Of a stretch of 64,000 nucleotides of DNA, positions 58,901 to 64,000 are shown piece by piece. Under the pieces are notes generated by a model, which saw nothing but the letters and a program-made list of their open reading frames with translations, ran no database searches and was not told the DNA's origin. Made by a program: the position numbers and the translations under genes. The stretch's first letter is position 1. Each line of letters begins with the position of its first letter. This DNA is from Serilophus lunatus (lineage: Eukaryota > Chordata > Aves > Passeriformes > Eurylaimidae), in the NCBI GenBank assembly GCA_013399895.1, contig VXBA01000662.1, positions 682,001-746,000 on the forward strand, written 5' to 3'.

Positions 58901-61634
58901 GTTAGGTGAATGGGAAAAGCCATCATTTTGAGGAAAAAAGAAAAAAAAAAAACAGATAAGACTGAGTGTGTCAAGAATACGAGAAGGTAAAATAAATCCT
59001 AAGTGTCTTATCACTGTATTTCTAGTGAAGCTGTGTAATGTCAGGATACTCTTATAAGGCTTTAGTTTTTCTGGGAAATGGCATTTTGTTCAGCTTTTTG
59101 TTAGCTGAATTTCTAAAACCACACTGAGTGAATGGACTAGATCATGACACTGCATTAATCTGTGCAGTTCTTCAGCTCCTTACTCTTGCAAAGAAATATG
59201 CCAGCCGCTTCTCTTTCCATGATCATGTTTTCCACATCTTCCTCCATTCGTAGTTTACCTCTTCAGTGTGGCCCTAGGGCCACCCCAGTATTATGTACTC
59301 TGTGCCATGTTTACCTTGGAACACAGTGGGCTGGGGGTCCTTGGTGATAGTGCACCTACCTACATTGCCTCACATGTTTTACAGCTGTTTTTAGAGAAGA
59401 ATGGCCTCAATGGTTCTTAGAAGATCTTTCTCAGTGTCTTTTTATCAGAGATCCATTTCTGATGGTCACCATATGCTAACTCATATTCCCAATGGATCAT
59501 TCCATGATCAGCCAATTTTTAAAGTCTCAAAATACAGTTTGTGTTGTAGGCTAGTTGTTGGCATGTATATTTCTTATACCTGGCAGTTGAGCTGTTACAA
59601 CCTATAGGGCATAATCCTGAGAATGTCTGGATGTGATTTTTATGTATTAGACGTTAATTGCCTGAGAAAAAATACAACAATTAGGGACAATAGTGAGGGA
59701 AACAGGCAGAAGAGGCTGTATCTACAATAACAGAGATATGCCATCAGGCAAACTGGTTATGCCGCTTTCTTTCTGACATCTGTAATTCCTGTCACCAAAT
59801 GGATCTTGATTCCTTGATATCACTAGTCAAGGAAAGGGTGGTCAAATACCTCTTTTTGTAAAGCAGGAAAGGGACTTCATGGCTCATCCCTCTTCCTATG
59901 TAACAAGAACATCTCTGTTGTCTTCTGCCCCATTCAGTCCATCCTTTCATCCAACTGCTGCAATAAGTGCTTCATACAGATGACATTACAGGTTTGGACT
60001 AGAGAATGACAAAAAATCTTTCTTCCCAGACTTATGGAAACCTCCGGCAAGTTATCCACCATGGCATTATCGTTCTTCTCCTTGGTCAGAGCTGGGTACT
60101 CAGCAGAGTTGCTAGGCAGCTGCCAGGACAAAAGCTTTGATATCAGGAATTTATTGGATTCATATTTCTGGTGATTGGTGTGGAGATTAACTTCAATGGC
60201 TCTACAGCCATTGAAGCTGTCCAGATTCCTCCAGAGAGGTATTTCCTTCTCCTGAGAAGGGCCAGTTTAGGATCGTTGCAGAAGTGAGCTAGCCTGTTAA
60301 AGCAGTGCGAATTTGCTATATCACATCTTCTGTATTGAACACAGAAGAGATACTGTCTGACCCCTAAGCAAAAACTGCCAAGAGAGGTCATTCTGGCTTT
60401 TAGAGCAAGCGCAGCACCATACAATTAATGAGAAGCACATGCAGCAGTATCAATGGCATCCCATTTTCGTAGGTCAATCTAGATTGAAAAGTAAGGGGCA
60501 ATTCTTCTTTTGTCTATGTGAATGCCTTTCCTTGACAACAATTATACATAGCTTTTCTTCATGTAGTTTTCATAATCCTTATCAGGTCTTTGGGAACTCT
60601 TGCAAAAGCCTGTATAATTTCTGCTTCTGATTTTCTAAGGGTTTTCTGCTTCTGACCTGGTTTTTCCACCATGTCAAATAAACTGATGAGAGTCCAACTT
60701 GAGCTTGCTGATCAGGATGTCACTCCACAATTTACTCAGTGGGTTGATTTGCCAAATAAAGTGCGTTGCTCAGACCTTGAACAATTAATCAGTTACAAAA
60801 AGCAGCATTTAATGGTATTCGAAGAAAAATGAGCTAAGACCTCATAAAATAAAAATGAGTGTGGGGATGAAAAGTGTTGCATTTCACTTATCTGCTTTGG
60901 TGGCACTGTGCTCTGTAGCTTTGTGCACATCTGTATATCTCCTACTATCCCAAGGGGTCTGATACTATGAACGAACACTCAACAAAAGCCTAGTTAACAG
61001 TACAAGCTGAATTGCAAGCTTGAAAATAAAATAAAACACATGGGGAAACAATGAATAATTAGAAGACACCAATGGTTTTCCCCTTCTTTTGTATTTTTTT
61101 GTGCTTCATTAATTTTTAGGTTTACTGTTGATATATGCAATCCACTCTAACAGATTCCTGGTAAAGGACATGAACAATGCAGTCAGTTCCAGGAGCAGCT
61201 TTACTCTTCCTAGCATACTTTAGAGAAGATAAACAATAACACAAAGAGGAGCTGGTAAATCTTTTTTCAGAAATCTGGCTGCTTCTGCTCTTGTTGTCAC
61301 ATGTATTGACTGTAGGAGATTTCCAAAAATGAACCAGAAAATCAAAGAGAATAGCGGGAATAAAACAGACAGTGTGAATAGGGTCGTAGCTCCATACTAC
61401 AAGAATTAACTAAACCCACTCCTGAAGCCAGAAAAATGAGAAAACACTTCTGATTCTCTCAAGAGAGGCAATGACGCCAAGTAGACAGAGCTTGAAGGTG
61501 ATTCAGGATAAATTAGTTCTGTAGCTGATTTTTGGGCATTCTTGTGCAAGTTTGTTCTCTGTTTTGTGTCCTGACTTTATAACTGGGAAGAATTCATACT
61601 GCTTGCAAGCGTTGCCTGAAGCCAAGGACCAATG
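52979..61634. other. Intergenic region downstream of F13A1
   Basis: AT-rich sequence with no recognised gene. In mammals the next gene beyond the 3' end of F13A1 is NRN1; no NRN1-like coding segment was found, so it must lie further away. Noted inside: an (AATC)n run at 53704-53728, an unassigned open frame at 54776-55145 (minus strand), and a short imperfect repeat near 55318-55362. Nothing else was identified. Confidence 0.7.
53704..53728. repeat. (AATC)n microsatellite
   Basis: Six tandem aatc units just downstream of the predicted F13A1 transcript end. Confidence 0.9.
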
Positions 61635-61639
61635 CTGAG
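61635..61639. repeat. Target-site duplication, left (CTGAG)
   Basis: The five bases ctgag immediately before TGTCCTGGTTTG are repeated exactly after CACAACA at 63811-63815. A 5-bp duplication is typical of some avian ERV groups (ERVL-like); the group assignment is an inference. Confidence 0.85.
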
Positions 61640-62805
61640 TGTCCTGGTTTGAGGACAAAATAAGGTTTAATAAATTGGAGATACAAGATATATTAAAGAA
61701 ATAAGAATTTTTATTACTAAAATGATCTATATGTATTTTATATGAGGTAGAAAAAAATTGATTTAAAAAATTGAAATACCAAGGGAAAAAAACCTACAGA
61801 GAGAAACAAACAGTCACTTCCCAAACCAAAACCCAAAAAACACACACATAAATTTCACTCACACCTGGCAAAACAAAGAAGAGAAAAGAAAAACTTGTTT
61901 TCCTTTTAAGTGTCCCAAAGTGCAGTTGGTTGACGTAAAGAGTTGGGGGCGCTAGCGGCCGTGGGAGGTAATGATGATGATGAATGGGGGTGTGCACCCA
62001 CTGTACACTGCCGGCTGGTCTCTGGAAAAGCGCCGTGGGAGTGAAGAGGCGGCTGCTGGAGACGGGAAGGGGTCCAGGTGCTCACCAAATGAACCAACAA
62101 ACTCGTGGGGGGAAAGCAGCAGGTCCGAGGCAGGAGCAGAGGCTGCGGCTGAAGGACCTGGTGAAGAACATGGTGGATTCAAGATGGCAAATGCTGGAAC
62201 TCTGGGCACCGAGTGAGCACCTTCTCCCATGGTCTCTGGACACGAGAGAGGCTGAGAACTCCTCTGGTTATATAGAGCCCTCAGGTCCCCCCACAATTCC
62301 CTGTCTTTAGCAGCGGAGCGCTTCCTTCCAGCCTGCCCCAAGGGGGACGTACCCGCACCTCACTGGACTCCAGTTTAGTCCCTCCTGCACCCGTCCCGCC
62401 CCAGCTCCACCCCGGCTCCACCTCCAAAGCCCTGCTGGCCGGAGCCACGTGCCAAAGAAACACGGTGCCGGGCGGTGCCCCCCACGCTGGCCACCGCAGC
62501 AGCCACTGAGCGAAGCCCCAGACACTTCTCAGGGCAGGGGGCCGTCTTCAGGTCCGGGAGGCCGAGCCAGGAGCCACCGCGTTGAGCACCCATCTGGTTT
62601 CAGCGACTCCACGTAGTCCTGGGGGCTCACGCCCCCCCCTCCTTGCTGCTGTCCCAAGACCGCGGGCCGCCAGGCCTCGCTGGCGCTGCCGCTCCCCATG
62701 GCTGCCGGCGCTGCAGCAGCCCCCTCTGAAAAGCAGCTTCATTCCCAGCAGCAATGCGCTGCGCTGCTTTGCTCCCGGCAGCGCTGCCGCCACGCTGCCC
62801 GGAGG

Positions 62806-63163
62806 AAAAAAAAAAAAAGCAGAAAGCTGTTGCACTGGCACAGCTCAATACCCACCAGCGCTGCCACCAAGGTGTGCAGCAGCCCGCCCACAGTGGCCAA
62901 AACCCTCCAGTCCCAGTTCCGGGCACAGGCCATGGAGCCACTGCTCCCCCCACCGTGCCGAGAACAGACACAGTCAAGATTGGGGAGGCACCACACACAG
63001 TGCCAGGAAACAACCTCCTCAGCTCGCCACTGGCACCGCTGTCCCCGCGGTTGGTGGCAATGCCCACGTGAGATCGCTACCCCCTCGCCATCCCCCCTTC
63101 CCCCAGGGATCCGTCCCCGCTCGGCCCAGCACTGATGTTGCCTGTGGCCACACGCCACGCACC
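62806..63163. repeat. Internal duplication of the LTR, copy A
   Basis: From a poly-A tract through gcagaaagctgttgcactgg to cacgccacgcacc. It recurs at 63195-63557 with an offset of 394 bases. The 345 bases after the poly-A tract appear identical. It ends directly at the single N (63164). Confidence 0.9.
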
Positions 63164-63164
63164 N
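63164..63164. other. Single unresolved base (N) at a repeat junction
   Basis: It lies exactly at the end of copy A. It is followed by a very GC-rich spacer (cggggcgccgcgcccccccg) that leads to the poly-A of copy B. The position suggests a forced join. Confidence 0.95.
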
Positions 63165-63194
63165 CGGGGCGCCGCGCCCCCCCGCGGCCGGGGG

Positions 63195-63557
63195 AAAAAA
63201 AAAAAAAAAAAAGCAGAAAGCTGTTGCACTGGCACAGCTCAATACCCACCAGCGCTGCCACCAAGGTGTGCAGCAGCCCGCCCACAGTGGCCAAAACCCT
63301 CCAGTCCCAGTTCCGGGCACAGGCCATGGAGCCACTGCTCCCCCCACCGTGCCGAGAACAGACACAGTCAAGATTGGGGAGGCACCACACACAGTGCCAG
63401 GAAACAACCTCCTCAGCTCGCCACTGGCACCGCTGTCCCCGCGGTTGGTGGCAATGCCCACGTGAGATCGCTACCCCCTCGCCATCCCCCCTTCCCCCAG
63501 GGATCCGTCCCCGCTCGGCCCAGCACTGATGTTGCCTGTGGCCACACGCCACGCACC
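63195..63557. repeat. Internal duplication of the LTR, copy B
   Basis: Second copy of 62806-63163. It has a longer poly-A tract (about 18 versus 13 A) and then an apparently identical body. It continues into the rest of the LTR (aaaggaaaatcctcag). Confidence 0.9.
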
Positions 63558-63810
63558 AAAGGAAAATCCTCAGATAAATGTGGAGCGGGTGAAAAGGGGG
63601 CCCTCTCCTAGCCTGCCCTCCCCGCCTCCCCACCCCTGACACATCTCTCCCCACCCCTCAGCCCTCCCTGAAGAAGAAAAACAGAGACTAAACCAGGGAA
63701 AAACAGATGGGGGAGGGGGAAGGGGTGGTGAAATGGGGAAAGGAAAAGACCTTTTATTTAATCCAATTAATAAAGGAAAAAGTTTTAAAAACATCTGCTA
63801 ACCCACAACA

Positions 63811-63815
63811 CTGAG
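63811..63815. repeat. Target-site duplication, right (CTGAG)
   Basis: Exact copy of 61635-61639, directly after the CACAACA end of the element. Confidence 0.85.
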
Positions 63816-64000
63816 CCACAGATTCCCAGAAGTGATCCTCAGAAGGACCACTGCTGCCTTTTTTTTTACAAAAACTTTGTGTTTGCAGAGAAAAAAATGG
63901 GGAGAAATCATAAGAATAAACAAACTTTTAAAGCATGTGCTAAGTTTTACTTGGCTTTGAATGAAAAACTATGTGATGATTGGGAAGTGATATGTTGGGG
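63816..64000. other. Intergenic sequence after the LTR
   Basis: AT-rich unique sequence to the end of the window; nothing was recognised. Confidence 0.7.

Larger units (their letters stand above)
61640..63810 (+). mobile_element. Solo-LTR-like endogenous retroviral element (about 2.17 kb as assembled)
   Basis: It starts TGTCCTGGTTTGAGG and ends AACCCACAACA, and has a perfect 5-bp target-site duplication (ctgag at 61635-61639 and 63811-63815). These are LTR termini; no retroviral protein similarity is visible inside, so it is read as a solo LTR. From about 61920 it becomes strongly GC/CpG-rich. A TATA-like ttatatagag lies at about 62267-62276. The element contains two copies of a stretch of 345 bp or more separated by a single N, so its true length may be about 1.78 kb. 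Long open frames on both strands (for example 62582-63529) are composition effects. Confidence 0.8.

Noticed and set aside
52979..61634. Search for NRN1, the neighbour of F13A1 in mammals
   Set aside because: No segment resembling neuritin was seen in any frame; the gene is probably beyond the window.
62582..63654. Open frames of 100-315 codons on both strands near the window end
   Set aside because: They are created by GC-rich composition and by the duplicated block. The same peptide recurs in different frames across the single N, and no domain is visible.
1..64000. CRISPR arrays, operons, rRNA and tRNA genes
   Set aside because: None seen. Spliced exons, CR1 and LTR elements mark this as animal nuclear DNA, and no tRNA- or rRNA-like stretch was recognised by eye.

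Overview
The window is vertebrate nuclear DNA and most likely avian. The repeats are CR1 LINEs (the dominant bird LINE) and solo-LTR-like elements with the TGTCCTGGTTTG...CACAACA termini common in bird genomes. The recognisable gene is spread over short exons with GT-AG introns. The species cannot be named from the sequence; a neoavian, perhaps passerine-like, bird is an inference from the LTR types. Most of the sequence is AT-rich intron.

The one protein-coding gene recognised is F13A1, the A subunit of coagulation factor XIII (a protein-glutamine gamma-glutamyltransferase), on the + strand. Twelve exons lie between 7906 and 50843. They correspond to exons 4-15 of the 15-exon human gene and encode about 623 residues, from within the N-terminal beta-sandwich to the stop codon. 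Reading phase is kept across every junction. Counting residues puts the catalytic triad exactly at human positions Cys314, His373 and Asp396, so there is no net insertion or deletion up to that point. The protein ends three residues earlier than the human one. Exons 1-3 (5' UTR, activation peptide, first part of the sandwich) are not seen and should lie upstream of base 1. A 3' UTR of about 2.1 kb runs to a polyadenylation signal at 52953.

Layout: 1-7905 is the intron before exon 4. It holds an 837-bp near-perfect duplication on either side of a 264-N gap, with a minus-strand LTR fragment abutting the gap. 7906-50843 is F13A1 exons and introns. The introns carry a 1.5-kb LTR-like element (8558-10048), three minus-strand CR1 copies (16871, 26166, 30606) and one plus-strand CR1 copy (38234). 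50844 to about 52978 is the 3' UTR. About 52979-64000 is intergenic DNA with no recognised gene and a 2.17-kb GC-rich LTR-like element (61640-63810) flanked by a perfect CTGAG target-site duplication. That element contains a 345+ bp internal duplication next to a single N.

No new multi-gene system was found. The points most worth checking are: (i) two substitutions at calcium-ligand positions of factor XIII-A, especially Cys in place of Asp438; (ii) the gap-flanking duplication, which reads as two haplotypes, one with an LTR insertion and one without, placed in tandem by the assembler; and (iii) the CpG/GC-rich LTRs, one in an F13A1 intron and one about 9 kb downstream, both in the same orientation as the gene.
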